From: Paucibacter sp. KBW04
GTDB lineage: Bacteria > Pseudomonadota > Gammaproteobacteria > Burkholderiales > Burkholderiaceae_C
Length of the DNA: 64,000 nucleotides
Assembly: GCF_003852425.1 (NCBI RefSeq)
Contig: NZ_QAJN01000013.1
Location: forward strand, 50,077-114,076
Direction: 5' to 3'
Shown piece after piece: positions 40,972 through 49,454 of this stretch. The notes below the pieces were generated by a model. It did not search any database. It worked only from the letters and a program-made list of their open reading frames with translations, and was not told where the DNA came from. Positions within the stretch are counted from its first letter, which is position 1; each line of letters opens with the position of its first letter. Made by a program: the position numbers and the translations under genes.

Positions 40972-43657
40972 TCTTCACGCCCAGGCCAAGCCCGCAAGCC
41001 ATGCCGGCTTGGCCGCCTTGCACAGCGTCGAAGGCATCAGCGAGTACCGCCTGCCCAATGGCCTGCAAGTGCTGCTGGCGCCGGACCCCTCCAAGCCCAG
41101 CACCACGGTCAATATGACGTACCGGGTGGGCTCCAAGCATGAGAACTATGGCGAGACGGGCATGGCCCATCTGCTGGAGCATCTGATCTTCAAGGGCTCG
41201 CCCCGCCACCCCAATCCCTGGGCCGAGTTCAGCCGCCGCGGCCTCAATGCCAATGGCACGACGGACCTGGACCGCACCAATTACTTCGCCAGCTTTGCGG
41301 CCGAGCCCGAGAACCTGCGCTGGTACCTGGCCTGGCAGGCCGACGCCATGGTCAACAGCTTGATCGCACGGCGCGACCTCGACACCGAGATGACGGTGGT
41401 GCGCAATGAGATGGAGATCGGCGAGAACAAGCCCGACAACATCTTGTTCGAGCGCACCCTGGCCGCCATGTACCAGTGGCATCACTACGGCAAGAGCGTG
41501 ATCGGGGCCCGCGTCGATGTGGAGAACGTGGACATCCCGCGCCTGCAAGCCTTCTACCGCCGCTACTACCAGCCGGACAACGCCACCCTCATCATCAGCG
41601 GCCGCTTCGAGCCCCGCCAGACCCTGGCCTGGGTGCAGCAGAGCTTTGGCGCCATCCCCGCGCCCAAGCGCCAGCTCCCCAAGTTCTACACCGTGGACCC
41701 GGCCCAGGATGGCGAGCGCGCCGTGACCGTGCGGCGCAGCGGCGGCGTGGCCAGCCTCAATGTGGGCTATCACGTGCCGGCCGGGCCGGCGCCCGACTAT
41801 GCGGCGATTGAGCTGCTCAAGGGCGTGCTGAGCACGCCGCCCGCCGGCCGCCTGCACCAACGCCTGGTGGCCGAGAAAAAACTGGCCGGCAATGTCAGCG
41901 CCTTCAGCATGCCCCTGGCCGAGCCCGGCTTTCTGCTGCTGGGGGCCGAGTTGCAGGCCGGCGCATCGGCCAGCGATTTGCAGGACGAAACCCTGCGCGT
42001 GCTGGAGCAGGAGCTGAGCAGCCAGCCCATCAGCACGGCCGAGCTGGAGCGCGCCCGCACCCGCTGGCTCAATCACTGGGAGCAGCAATTCGCCGATGCC
42101 GAGCAGGTCGGTCTGGCCCTGTCGGAAAGCGTGGCCCAGGGCGATTGGCGCCTGTTCTTCCAGCTGCGTGATCGCGTCAAAAACCTCGGCCTGGCCGATC
42201 TGCAGCGCGTGGCCGAGAGCTATCTGCGCCCGGCCAATCGCACCCTGGCCCGCTACATCCCCACGGAGCAGGCGCAACGCGCACCCGCGCCGGCCCTGGT
42301 CCAGGCGAGCCAGCAATTGCAGGACTTCAAGCCCGGCCCGGCCGCCCCCATGGTGCCGCCCTTTGAGGCCACGCCGGCCGAGATCCATAGGCTGAGCCAA
42401 ACGGATCGCCTGCCTGGCGGACTGCGCCTAACCCTCTTGCCCAAGCCCACCCGCGGCGGCGCGCTGCAAAACATGCTGAGCCTGCAGATGGGCGATGCAC
42501 AAAGCCTGCAAGGCCAGGCGGCCGTGGCCGAGCTGGCGGCGGCCCTGCTGGACAAGGGCACACAGACCTTGGACCGCCAAGCCCTGCGCGACCGCATGGA
42601 CGCGCTGAAGATAGAGCTGCAGATCAGCGCCAGCGCCGAGCGCCTGAACCTGGCCTGGAGCACCCGCCGCCCCCATGCCGAGGCGGCCCTGGCATTGATT
42701 GCCCAGATGCTGCGCCAGCCCCGCTTCAGCGCCGACAGCCTGGAGGAGGTGCGCGCCCAGGCTCTGGGCCAGCTGCAAGCCCAGCGCGACGACCCCGAAG
42801 CCCTGGCCGGCAATGCCTTGAACCTCGTCTTCGATGGCGGCGCCGCCTGGCCGCGCGGGGACGCGCGCCATGCCCGCAGCTTTGCCGAGATGGAGGCCGA
42901 TCTGCGCGCCGTCACCCTGGCTCAGGTGCAGGACTTCCAGCGCCGCTTCTACGGCGCCGCCCAAGCCCAGTTCGCCGCCGTGGGCGACTTTGACGCCCCC
43001 TCCCTGCGCCAGGCCGCGGCCCAGGCGCTGGGGGATTGGCAAGCCGCCCAGCCCTATGCCCCGCTGTCCCAGCCCCTGCGCCCCTTGGCCGGTGCCGAAA
43101 GCCAGCTGCTGACGCCCGACAAGCAAAACGCCGTCTTCAACGCCCGCCTGGCCCTGCCCGTCAACGAAGCGCATGCGGACTATGTGGCCTTGAGCCTGGT
43201 CAACCAGATCTTGGGCGGCAGCAGCGACTCGCGGCTGTGGAAGCGGGTGCGCGAGCGCGAGGGCCTGTCCTACAGCGTCTGGTCCTATCTGAGCTGGAGC
43301 GAGCAAGACCTCAACAGCAGCTGGCATCTGGGCGCCCTGTTCGCCCCGCAAAACAAGGCCAAGGTCGAGCAGGCCTTCAAGCAGGAGCTGGAGCTGGCCC
43401 TGAGCCAGGGCTTCAGCGCCCGCGAACTGCGCGAGGCCCAGCAAGCCATGCTCAGCGAGCGCCGCTTGGCCCGCGCCCAGGACCCGCTGCTGGCGGCCAC
43501 ACTGGCCCACAACCTCTTCATGGGCCGCGATGCCCTGCGCTCAAAGGCAGTGGACGAGGCCATCGCCAAGCTGAGCCTTGAGCAACTCAACAGCGCCCTG
43601 CGCCGCTACCTCAAGCCGGACGACTTTCAGCGGGTGTGGGTGGGGGACTTCAAATAG
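40910..43657 (+). CDS. Two-domain M16 (insulinase/pitrilysin-like) metallopeptidase
   Basis: The 915-residue protein begins at ATG 40910 inside the PepSY gene and has a signal peptide (LTLSLLAPALSLHA), so it is periplasmic. The inverted zinc motif HLLEH is at residues 87-91 (GMAHLLEHLIFKG), with the distal Glu in VVRNEMEIGEN near 170; this first half is catalytic. The second half (from about residue 500) repeats the M16 fold without the zinc motif, ending in the SRLWKRVREREGLSYSVWSYLSW block. Its length is near that of PqqL and FusC, periplasmic M16 peptidases that digest imported iron proteins. It overlaps the convergent LysR gene by 8 bases. Confidence 0.92.
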   Translation: MHLIPALRLTLTLSLLAPALSLHAQAKPASHAGLAALHSVEGISEYRLPNGLQVLLAPDPSKPSTTVNMTYRVGSKHENYGETGMAHLLEHLIFKGSPRHPNPWAEFSRRGLNANGTTDLDRTNYFASFAAEPENLRWYLAWQADAMVNSLIARRDLDTEMTVVRNEMEIGENKPDNILFERTLAAMYQWHHYGKSVIGARVDVENVDIPRLQAFYRRYYQPDNATLIISGRFEPRQTLAWVQQSFGAIPAPKRQLPKFYTVDPAQDGERAVTVRRSGGVASLNVGYHVPAGPAPDYAAIELLKGVLSTPPAGRLHQRLVAEKKLAGNVSAFSMPLAEPGFLLLGAELQAGASASDLQDETLRVLEQELSSQPISTAELERARTRWLNHWEQQFADAEQVGLALSESVAQGDWRLFFQLRDRVKNLGLADLQRVAESYLRPANRTLARYIPTEQAQRAPAPALVQASQQLQDFKPGPAAPMVPPFEATPAEIHRLSQTDRLPGGLRLTLLPKPTRGGALQNMLSLQMGDAQSLQGQAAVAELAAALLDKGTQTLDRQALRDRMDALKIELQISASAERLNLAWSTRRPHAEAALALIAQMLRQPRFSADSLEEVRAQALGQLQAQRDDPEALAGNALNLVFDGGAAWPRGDARHARSFAEMEADLRAVTLAQVQDFQRRFYGAAQAQFAAVGDFDAPSLRQAAAQALGDWQAAQPYAPLSQPLRPLAGAESQLLTPDKQNAVFNARLALPVNEAHADYVALSLVNQILGGSSDSRLWKRVREREGLSYSVWSYLSWSEQDLNSSWHLGALFAPQNKAKVEQAFKQELELALSQGFSARELREAQQAMLSERRLARAQDPLLAATLAHNLFMGRDALRSKAVDEAIAKLSLEQLNSALRRYLKPDDFQRVWVGDFK

Positions 43658-44564
43658 GCTGATCCCAGTACGGCCATTCCAGATCGAAACGTTGGGCCAG
43701 AAAGTCCACAAAAGTCCGCAGCAGCAAGGGCTGGTGACGGCGACTGGTATAGACGGCGTGCAGGCCCAGGCGCTCGGGCTCGTAGTCCGGGAACAGTCGA
43801 ACCAGCTCGCCGCGCGCCAGAGCCGGGCCGACCAGATAGGTGGGCAGGAGCGCAATGCCGGCGCCGGCCAGTACGGCTTGCTGGAGCAGCGTGGTCTCGT
43901 TGGCGCGCAAGCGCACCTCGGGCAGGGGGATAAGTAACTCATCCTCCTCGCCACGCTTCAGCCGCCACTCGTCGCGGCTGAAGCGGGCATGGCCCAAGCA
44001 GGCGTGCTGGGCCAGCTCGGCCGGTGCCCCGGGGCGGCCATGGCGGGCCAGATAGCTGGGCGCCGCGCACACCACCGAGCGGCACCAGCTCAGGCGCCGG
44101 GCGATCAGCTGCGGGTCCAGCTGATTGCTGATGCGCAAGGCCAGGTCGATGCGCTCCTCCACCAAATTGACCGCGTGCTCCAGCGCCATCACCTCGATCT
44201 GCGTCAGCGGATGCAGCTGCAAAAACGCCGCCACCGCCTGGGCCAGATGGATTTGCGCGAATGACGAACTGGCGGTGATGCGCAACCGCCCCTGCACGCT
44301 GCGCACATGCTCACCGGCGGCCTGGCGGGTCTCCTCGGCCAGCTCCACCATCTGGCGGCAGCTGCCCAAGGCCTGCAGGCCCGCATCGGTGAGGCTCAGG
44401 CGCCGGGTGCTGCGCTGCAAGAGGCGGGCGCCCAGCCATTGCTCCAGCGCCTCCAGATGGCGGGAGGTCATGGCACGCGACATCTCCAGCGCCTCGGCCG
44501 CCGCCGTCAGGCTGCCCCGGTCCACCACCTCCACAAAGACTTGCATGGCTCGCAGCCTGTCCAT
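43650..44564 (-). CDS. LysR-family transcriptional regulator
   Basis: The 304-residue regulator is read from ATG 44564, giving a standard N-terminal DNA-binding domain (RLRAMQVFVEVVDRGSLTAAAEALEMSRAMTSRHLEALEQWLG) and LTDAGLQAL. The effector domain has LRITASSSFAQIHLAQAVAAFLQLHPLTQIEVMALEHAVNLVEERIDLALRIS, the CrgA/DsdC-like subgroup wording. It is divergent from the metallo-beta-lactamase-fold gene across 120 bases and likely controls it. Confidence 0.92.
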   Translation of the reverse strand: MDRLRAMQVFVEVVDRGSLTAAAEALEMSRAMTSRHLEALEQWLGARLLQRSTRRLSLTDAGLQALGSCRQMVELAEETRQAAGEHVRSVQGRLRITASSSFAQIHLAQAVAAFLQLHPLTQIEVMALEHAVNLVEERIDLALRISNQLDPQLIARRLSWCRSVVCAAPSYLARHGRPGAPAELAQHACLGHARFSRDEWRLKRGEEDELLIPLPEVRLRANETTLLQQAVLAGAGIALLPTYLVGPALARGELVRLFPDYEPERLGLHAVYTSRRHQPLLLRTFVDFLAQRFDLEWPYWDQPI

Positions 44565-44639
44565 GGCGCGGGCTCCTCTCGAATGATTTGATTCGCTCAG
44601 TTTATGCAACAAACCATCTTCTCAATCGCTGTTTATCAA

Positions 44640-44664
44640 ATGAACAGGCGCAAATAAAGTTCAT
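44640..44664. promoter_or_regulatory. Inverted repeat between LysR and MBL genes
   Basis: ATGAAC (44640-44645) and GTTCAT (44659-44664) are perfect inverted halves 13 bases apart, 20 bases before the MBL-fold gene start. The position suits a LysR-type operator, though the spacing differs from the classic T-N11-A. Confidence 0.45.
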
Positions 44665-44684
44665 CCCATCGCAACACACACCGG

Positions 44685-45614
44685 ATGAACACCATGTCCT
44701 CACGCCCTCAATTCCCCCGTTTCTCGAATGTTTTCAAGGCCTTGAGCCTGAGCGTGCTGGCCGCCACCAGCCTGATGGCCCTGCCAACTTCGGCCGCTGC
44801 CGCTGAAGCCGCCGCCCCCCTGGCCCTGACCGTCATCAACCACGGCCCCAATAGCTTCCACGTCAACTCGGTGCTGGTCAGCGGCGCCAAGGAAGCCGTG
44901 CTGCTGGACAGCGGCTTCACCCGCGCCGACGCCCTGCGCGTGGCCGCCGCCGTGCTGGACAGCGGCAAAAAGCTGAGCACCATCTACGTTTCCGCCGCCG
45001 ACCCCGACTACTACTTCGGCCTGGAAGTGCTGCACGCCGAATTCCCCGAGGCCAAGATCGTGGCCACGGCCCAGACCCTGAAGAAGATCCAGGCCTCGGT
45101 CGCCGGCAAGGTCCAGTTCTGGGGCCCCAAGCTGGGCGGCAACGCGCCTCGCAACCCCGTGCTGCCCGAGCTGATGGCCGGCAACAAATTGCAGCTGGAA
45201 GGCCAGACCCTGGAAGTGCGCGGCCTGGATGACGGCCTGGCCCACCGCAGCTATGTGTGGATCCCCTCCATCAAGGCGGTGGTCGGTGGCGTCAATATCT
45301 TCGGCGGCCTGCATGCCTGGACGGCTGACACCCAAACCGCCGCCGAGCGCGCCGCTTGGGTCGCCAAGATCGATGCCATCAGCGCGCTCAAGCCCCAGAC
45401 CGTGGTGCCCGGCCATATGCTGCCCGGCACGGCGCAAGACGCCTCCAGCCTGGCCTACACCCGCGAGTACCTGGTCCGCTTCGAGAACGAGCTGCCCAAG
45501 GCCAAAGACGCCGCCAGCCTGATCGAGACCATGAAAAAGGCCTACCCGCAAGCCGGCCTGGGCATCGCGCTGGACATCGGCGCCAAGGTGAACAAGGGCG
45601 AAATGAAGTGGTGA
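44685..45614 (+). CDS. MBL-fold protein with degenerate metal site
   Basis: The 309-residue exported protein (signal peptide to about residue 40, ending SAAAA) has the metallo-beta-lactamase fold outline: N-terminal VINHGPNSFHVNSVLVSGAKEAVLLDSGF, then at 103-110 SAADPDYY in place of the zinc motif HxHxDH. Relative to that motif the ligands are A104, D106, D108 and Y109, so three His are lost. HRSYVWIPSIKAVVGGVNIFGGLHAWTAD and VPGHMLPG retain later positions, including one His. Either it is non-enzymatic, binds a different metal set, or belongs to a distinct subfamily; homologues with DPDYYFG seem to be a conserved group (recollection). It ends 2 bases before a palindromic element. Confidence 0.85.
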   Translation: MNTMSSRPQFPRFSNVFKALSLSVLAATSLMALPTSAAAAEAAAPLALTVINHGPNSFHVNSVLVSGAKEAVLLDSGFTRADALRVAAAVLDSGKKLSTIYVSAADPDYYFGLEVLHAEFPEAKIVATAQTLKKIQASVAGKVQFWGPKLGGNAPRNPVLPELMAGNKLQLEGQTLEVRGLDDGLAHRSYVWIPSIKAVVGGVNIFGGLHAWTADTQTAAERAAWVAKIDAISALKPQTVVPGHMLPGTAQDASSLAYTREYLVRFENELPKAKDAASLIETMKKAYPQAGLGIALDIGAKVNKGEMKW

Positions 45615-45616
45615 GT

Positions 45617-45783
45617 TAGGAGTCTGTCGGACTTGGAATCCGCCGGCGGAAAATCGGCCGCAGCGGTCCATTTCTCACCGGCTTTTTGCCCCATAGCCAA
45701 GCTATGGGGCTGCAAATCCGGCAAGAACTGGCCTCGCTGGGGCCGATTTCCGCTTTCGGCGGCCCAAGTCCGACAGACTCCTA
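45617..45783. repeat. Terminal-inverted-repeat element (type A), 167 bp
   Basis: TAGGAGTCTGTCGGACTTGG at 45617-45636 is repeated as its exact reverse complement at 45764-45783; similarity continues inward (CCGCC, CGGAAAATCGGCC against CGGAAATCGGCC). The middle carries a 10-bp stem GCCCCATAGC/GCTATGGGGC with a 3-base loop (45688-45710). The outermost right-end CTA provides the TAG stop of the hybrid kinase on the minus strand. No open frame is inside. It looks like a small non-autonomous (MITE-like) element and could also end transcription from both sides. Confidence 0.85.
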
Positions 45784-47544
45784 GTTCGCAGCCAACAAGG
45801 CAGACTTGATGGCCGCCACCAGCTGAGCCTCCAGCACCGGCTTGTGCAGGACCTGCAAGCCGGCCGCGCTGGCTTCTTGCAGGCGCTCAGGCGCGGTGTC
45901 GCCGGTGATCAAAATGGCGGGCAGGCCCGGCAGCGCGCCGCGCAAGGAGCGCACCGCCGACATACCTTCGTCACCGCCCTGCAAGCGCAGATCGGTCAGC
46001 ACGATATCGGGCCGGCGCTGCAAGCTCTTCACCACCGCCTCGCGGGCGCTGCGCGCCAGGGTCACATCACAGCCATGGCTGTTCAGCAAGGCCTGCATGG
46101 CGATGCGCACCGGCTCCTCGTTGTCCAGCACCAGCACATGCAGATGCGGTAACTGCGGGCCGGCACCGTCGCTCTGCGAGGCGGCGTGCAGGATGGGGTC
46201 GCAGACGGCGGCGATGCTCAGGCTGAAGCAGGTGCCCTCGCCCGGCACCGAGGCCAGGCTGAGATGCAGATCCAGCAAGTCCACCAAACGGCTGACGATG
46301 GACAAGCCCAGACCCAGGCCCTTGGCCCGGTCGCGCTCGCCGCCGATTTGGTAGAACTCCTCGAAGATATGGGCTTGCTCGGGCGCCGCAATGCCGGGGC
46401 CCGTGTCTTGCACATCGAGACGCCACAAGCCCTCGGTCTCGGCGCCGGCCCGCTGCACGCGGATGTCGATGCGGCCGTGGCTGGTGTACTTGATGGCGTT
46501 GTCGACCAGATTGCGCAACACACGCTCCAGCAGCAAGGGGTCGGACTCCACAAACACATCGGCCGGGCAGTCCAGACCCAGGTTCAGGCCCTTGCTTTGC
46601 GCGGCGGCCTGGAACTCCTGGCACAAGCGCGTCAACCAGACGCTGAGCGAGAACACCTGGTTCTCCACCTTCACCACCTGAGCGTCCAGTTTGGAGATGT
46701 CCAGCAAGGCATCCATCTGCGAGGTCAGCGACTGCAGGGCCTGGTTCATCTGGCCCACGATGGCGGCCGAGCCGGGGTCCAGCGGCCGCCGCACCAGGGC
46801 CGAGCCGAACAGGGACAGGGTGTGCATGGGCTGGCGCAAATCGTGACTGGCCGAGGCCAGAAAACGGGTGCGCGAGCGCATCGCGCTCTCGGCCTGCTGC
46901 AGGGCCAGGCGCAGCTGCTGATTGCTCTTGATCTGGCTGTGCCTGATCGCCACCGAGTCCACAAAGACGCTGTAGGCGTCGCGCGCCAGAAAGGCCAGCA
47001 CCCAGGCAAATCCAAGAATCAAGAAGCCCAGCGCCCAGTCCAGCCAGCGCGCCTCATACATGCCCGAGTGCCCCAGCCAGGCCACGCAATTGGCCAGCGA
47101 GACGGGCACCAGAAACATCAGCAAGACCGGCAGATAACCGGCCGTCGAGGCCACCGCACCGGCACACAGACCCAGCAGGATGATGGTCTGCACCATGCGC
47201 TCGAAGTCGCTCATCCAGGGCACAAACACCAGGGACAGGCTGAACAGCAGGCCGCTCAGCGCACTCAGCCACATGGCCCATTGCAGGCGGCGTGCCACCG
47301 GCACATGTTGCAGATGCGGCAAGCGGCCCAGCACATACCAGCGCAGGGCCAGCGAGGCAAAGACCAAGCCCACCCACAGCGCGCTGAAGAGCTGGACCAA
47401 GCCGGTATTGCCCTTGCCGACAATGACCCCAATCATCAAGGCGCTCAAACCCACCGGCAGCGGCATGCGTTTGCCTTGCCGGGCCAGCAGGCTCAGCAAC
47501 TCTTCTTCGATGGGAACGTTGTCCAGTGCGGGCTTGGCGCTCAT
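45781..47544 (-). CDS. Hybrid sensor histidine kinase with receiver domain
   Basis: Read from ATG 47544 the protein has 587 residues. Six or seven membrane helices occupy about 30-190 (PVGLSALMIGVIVG to ALGFLILGFAWVLAFL), with no large periplasmic loop, so it may sense within the membrane. A short coiled coil leads to the H-box ASASHDLRQPMHTLSLF with His234, then N (LVDNAIKYTS), G1 (DTGPGIA) and G2 (GLGLGLSIV) boxes and a C-terminal receiver (VLVLDNEEPV, phosphoacceptor in IVLTDLRLQGGDEG, Lys in LHKPV). There is no adjacent response regulator. The stop codon comes from the type A palindrome. Confidence 0.92.
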   Translation of the reverse strand: MSAKPALDNVPIEEELLSLLARQGKRMPLPVGLSALMIGVIVGKGNTGLVQLFSALWVGLVFASLALRWYVLGRLPHLQHVPVARRLQWAMWLSALSGLLFSLSLVFVPWMSDFERMVQTIILLGLCAGAVASTAGYLPVLLMFLVPVSLANCVAWLGHSGMYEARWLDWALGFLILGFAWVLAFLARDAYSVFVDSVAIRHSQIKSNQQLRLALQQAESAMRSRTRFLASASHDLRQPMHTLSLFGSALVRRPLDPGSAAIVGQMNQALQSLTSQMDALLDISKLDAQVVKVENQVFSLSVWLTRLCQEFQAAAQSKGLNLGLDCPADVFVESDPLLLERVLRNLVDNAIKYTSHGRIDIRVQRAGAETEGLWRLDVQDTGPGIAAPEQAHIFEEFYQIGGERDRAKGLGLGLSIVSRLVDLLDLHLSLASVPGEGTCFSLSIAAVCDPILHAASQSDGAGPQLPHLHVLVLDNEEPVRIAMQALLNSHGCDVTLARSAREAVVKSLQRRPDIVLTDLRLQGGDEGMSAVRSLRGALPGLPAILITGDTAPERLQEASAAGLQVLHKPVLEAQLVAAIKSALLAAN

Positions 47545-47620
47545 GCACGCCTCGCCAATGCCGCCTTCAGCGGCCAGCCACTCGCCATGCACGCCGCCGG
47601 ATGGGCACTCGCGCCACGAT

Positions 47621-47806
47621 TCATTTTGGGTCCACCCTCTGTTCTTTCAGGGTGGAAGCATACTGCCCCGGCGCAGCAGCGATTTCGTGCTCGGTGACCC
47701 CGAGCCGTGCAATCTGCCAGGCCTTGTTTTCCAAAACGACGGGCTTCTTTTTCAAAGCGCCGGGAGGGGCTTGCCGGAAGGCCGATGAGGGCTTGAGATA
47801 ACTCAC
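47621..47806 (-). CDS. Possible small protein upstream of hybrid kinase (61 aa)
   Basis: A GTG at 47806 starts a 61-residue frame ending at TGA 47621, 76 bases before the kinase start. The translation looks protein-like (GALKKKPVVLENKAWQIA, then RLGVTEHEIAAAPGQYAS), has normal composition and lacks low complexity, and a helix with EHEI. Two other frames cross the same bases but are Cys/Arg-rich and unconvincing. It could be a small regulator cotranscribed with the kinase. Coding status is uncertain because the start codon is GTG and no strong ribosome site is visible. Confidence 0.45.
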   Translation of the reverse strand: MSYLKPSSAFRQAPPGALKKKPVVLENKAWQIARLGVTEHEIAAAPGQYASTLKEQRVDPK

Positions 47807-47819
47807 TATTCAAGCGCAC

Positions 47820-47867
47820 AAAAAACTAAGCCGACAATCGCCGCCCTTGCGAGCTTTGATTGTCGGC
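47820..47867 (-). terminator. Probable terminator of the HD-domain gene
   Basis: GCCGACAATC (47830-47839) and GATTGTCGGC (47858-47867) form a perfect 10-bp stem with an 18-base loop. On the minus strand it is followed by TTAG and six T (A run 47820-47825). It lies about 180 bases downstream of the HD gene stop; the 47868-48043 spacer shows no gene. Confidence 0.6.
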
Positions 47868-48043
47868 ATAGCACTCCTCCCCTCGATCAACACGCCGAGG
47901 TCCAGGCGGCGCATCAATCTGGAACGCAGTATTGCCGCCCTCTGCAAGCCTCGCTATCCCCCTCAAGAGGGATGCCTAAAGACATGGGCCCCGAATCCGG
48001 GTAATAGGAACATTTGGACCTGGTTTTGCCCCGAAAAAAAGCC

Positions 48044-48631
48044 TCAGGCCAACATCACACGAGCGGGTTGGCGGCGCTCGCGCAGCACGTCATCCAAGAG
48101 GTCCAGGTAATAGGCCAATGGTGGTGTGCGCTTGCCCGGATGCTTGGCCAAATCATCCCAGCGACGCAGCTGCAAGGCCTGGGCCGCGAAGGGTCGCGCC
48201 AGAAAGCGCAGGCGCTGCTCGGCATTCATCGGGCCGCCCTGCAATTGCAGCGAATAGCGAGAGGCCTCGGACAAGCCCTCGCGATAGCTCTCGTCGGTCG
48301 CAACCAGATAACGCTTGGCTTGTACGTGCAGGGAAATCGGCTCCAGCACCTCGGGCCCAAAGCCGCCCGAACGCAGCAGATGCAAGGCGCGCAGCTCATG
48401 CCGGTCGTCACGCAACTCGTCGTTGGCCGCGCCATCGATCAGCTGACCCAGATCATGCAACAGGGCCGCGGCCACCAAGGCGTTGTCGGCATAGGCCCAC
48501 TCGGCCAGCTGCGCACATTGCAAGGCATGCTCCAGGGCACTGACGCTCTCGCGCAGCTCCAGGCGTTCGCCGGTATAGAGACTCGCGCCGCGACGTTCAA
48601 ACAGGGCTTCAATCTTGCAAACTACGTCCAT
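48044..48631 (-). CDS. PhnZ-like HD-domain protein
   Basis: The 195-residue cytosolic protein belongs to the HD superfamily branch that includes PhnZ, the mixed-valence di-iron oxygenase of phosphonate breakdown (TIGR03276-like). It has the start MDVVCKIEALFERRGASLYTG, the metal motif SALEHALQCAQLAEW (His in LEHA), the HD pair in VAAALLHDLGQLI near 56-59, HELRALHLL and ISLHVQAKRYLVATDESY near 100-117, and WDDLAKHPG. PhnY/PhnA-type partners or other phosphonate genes are not nearby, so the substrate is not assigned. It is monocistronic, with its promoter in the 213-base spacer shared with the divergent cytochrome b561 gene. Confidence 0.85.
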   Translation of the reverse strand: MDVVCKIEALFERRGASLYTGERLELRESVSALEHALQCAQLAEWAYADNALVAAALLHDLGQLIDGAANDELRDDRHELRALHLLRSGGFGPEVLEPISLHVQAKRYLVATDESYREGLSEASRYSLQLQGGPMNAEQRLRFLARPFAAQALQLRRWDDLAKHPGKRTPPLAYYLDLLDDVLRERRQPARVMLA

Positions 48632-48844
48632 GCCACACCTCAGCTTCGATCAGAGAAGTCATCTTCCCCCGCTGACCATGACCCTGGCGTGACAAGCCGA
48701 AAAACCTGGTTTCAAAATGAATGTGCTGAACTGTTCAAAATCGGTGAACTTTGGCGTCAAGCGGGCTGAACCCGCCAAGCCGGTCTCGGGTTCACACTTC
48801 GTTCACGCTTGAAACGCGCCGAGCCCATAGCAAACACCTCCCCC

Positions 48845-49405
48845 ATGCCTATGCAAAGCCAACAAATCATCCCGACCAGCAGCCGCTACAGCGGCGTGGC
48901 CATCGCCTTCCACTGGCTGCTGGCCGTCGCCATCGTGGGCGCCTTCGGCATGGGCCTGTACATGGCCGACTTGCCCTTCTCGCCCACACGGCTGAAGCTG
49001 TACAACTGGCATAAATGGGCCGGTGTCACCATCCTGACTTTGTCGGCCCTGCGCCTGCTGTGGCGCCTGACGCACCGCCCGCCGGTCGATCTGCACATGC
49101 CGCGTTGGCAAGCCTTGGCCGCCCATCTGACCCACGGCCTGCTCTACGCCATGTTCTTCGCCGTGCCCCTGGTGGGCTGGGCCTACAGCTCGGCGGCCGG
49201 CTTCCCCATCGTCTGGTTCGGCGTCCTGCCCCTGCCCGACTTCGTGCCTGTGGACAAAGCCCTGGCCGAGATCCTCAAGGACGCTCACGAAATGCTCGCC
49301 TGGGTGATGGCCCTGCTGGTCCTTGCCCATCTGGGCGCCGCGCTCAAACACCATTTCATCGACCGTGACGGCCTGCTGCAACGCATGCTGCCGCGTCGCC
49401 GCTAA
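48845..49405 (+). CDS. Cytochrome b561
   Basis: The 186-residue inner-membrane dihaem protein starts at ATG 48845 (or 48851); an upstream TTG would add an unlikely leader. It has four helices with paired haem-ligand His: RYSGVAIAFHWLLAVAIVGAFGMGLYM, LKLYNWHKWAGVTILTLSALRLLWRLTHRPP, LAAHLTHGLLYAMFFAVPLVGWAYSSAAG and LKDAHEMLAWVMALLVLAHLGAALKHHF. It would oxidise quinol or superoxide and is the first gene of a cytb561-YceI-YceI operon, a grouping seen widely in Proteobacteria. Confidence 0.92.
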   Translation: MPMQSQQIIPTSSRYSGVAIAFHWLLAVAIVGAFGMGLYMADLPFSPTRLKLYNWHKWAGVTILTLSALRLLWRLTHRPPVDLHMPRWQALAAHLTHGLLYAMFFAVPLVGWAYSSAAGFPIVWFGVLPLPDFVPVDKALAEILKDAHEMLAWVMALLVLAHLGAALKHHFIDRDGLLQRMLPRRR

Positions 49406-49454
49406 GCGGCTGAAGCTGCAGCGGCCTCCTCGCCCCGCCAACAAGAAAGCACCT

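Noticed and set aside
40862..42400. A 512-residue antisense frame opposite the M16 peptidase gene
   Set aside because: It is a composition-driven shadow of a GC-rich gene; the plus strand has HLLEH and other M16 motifs.
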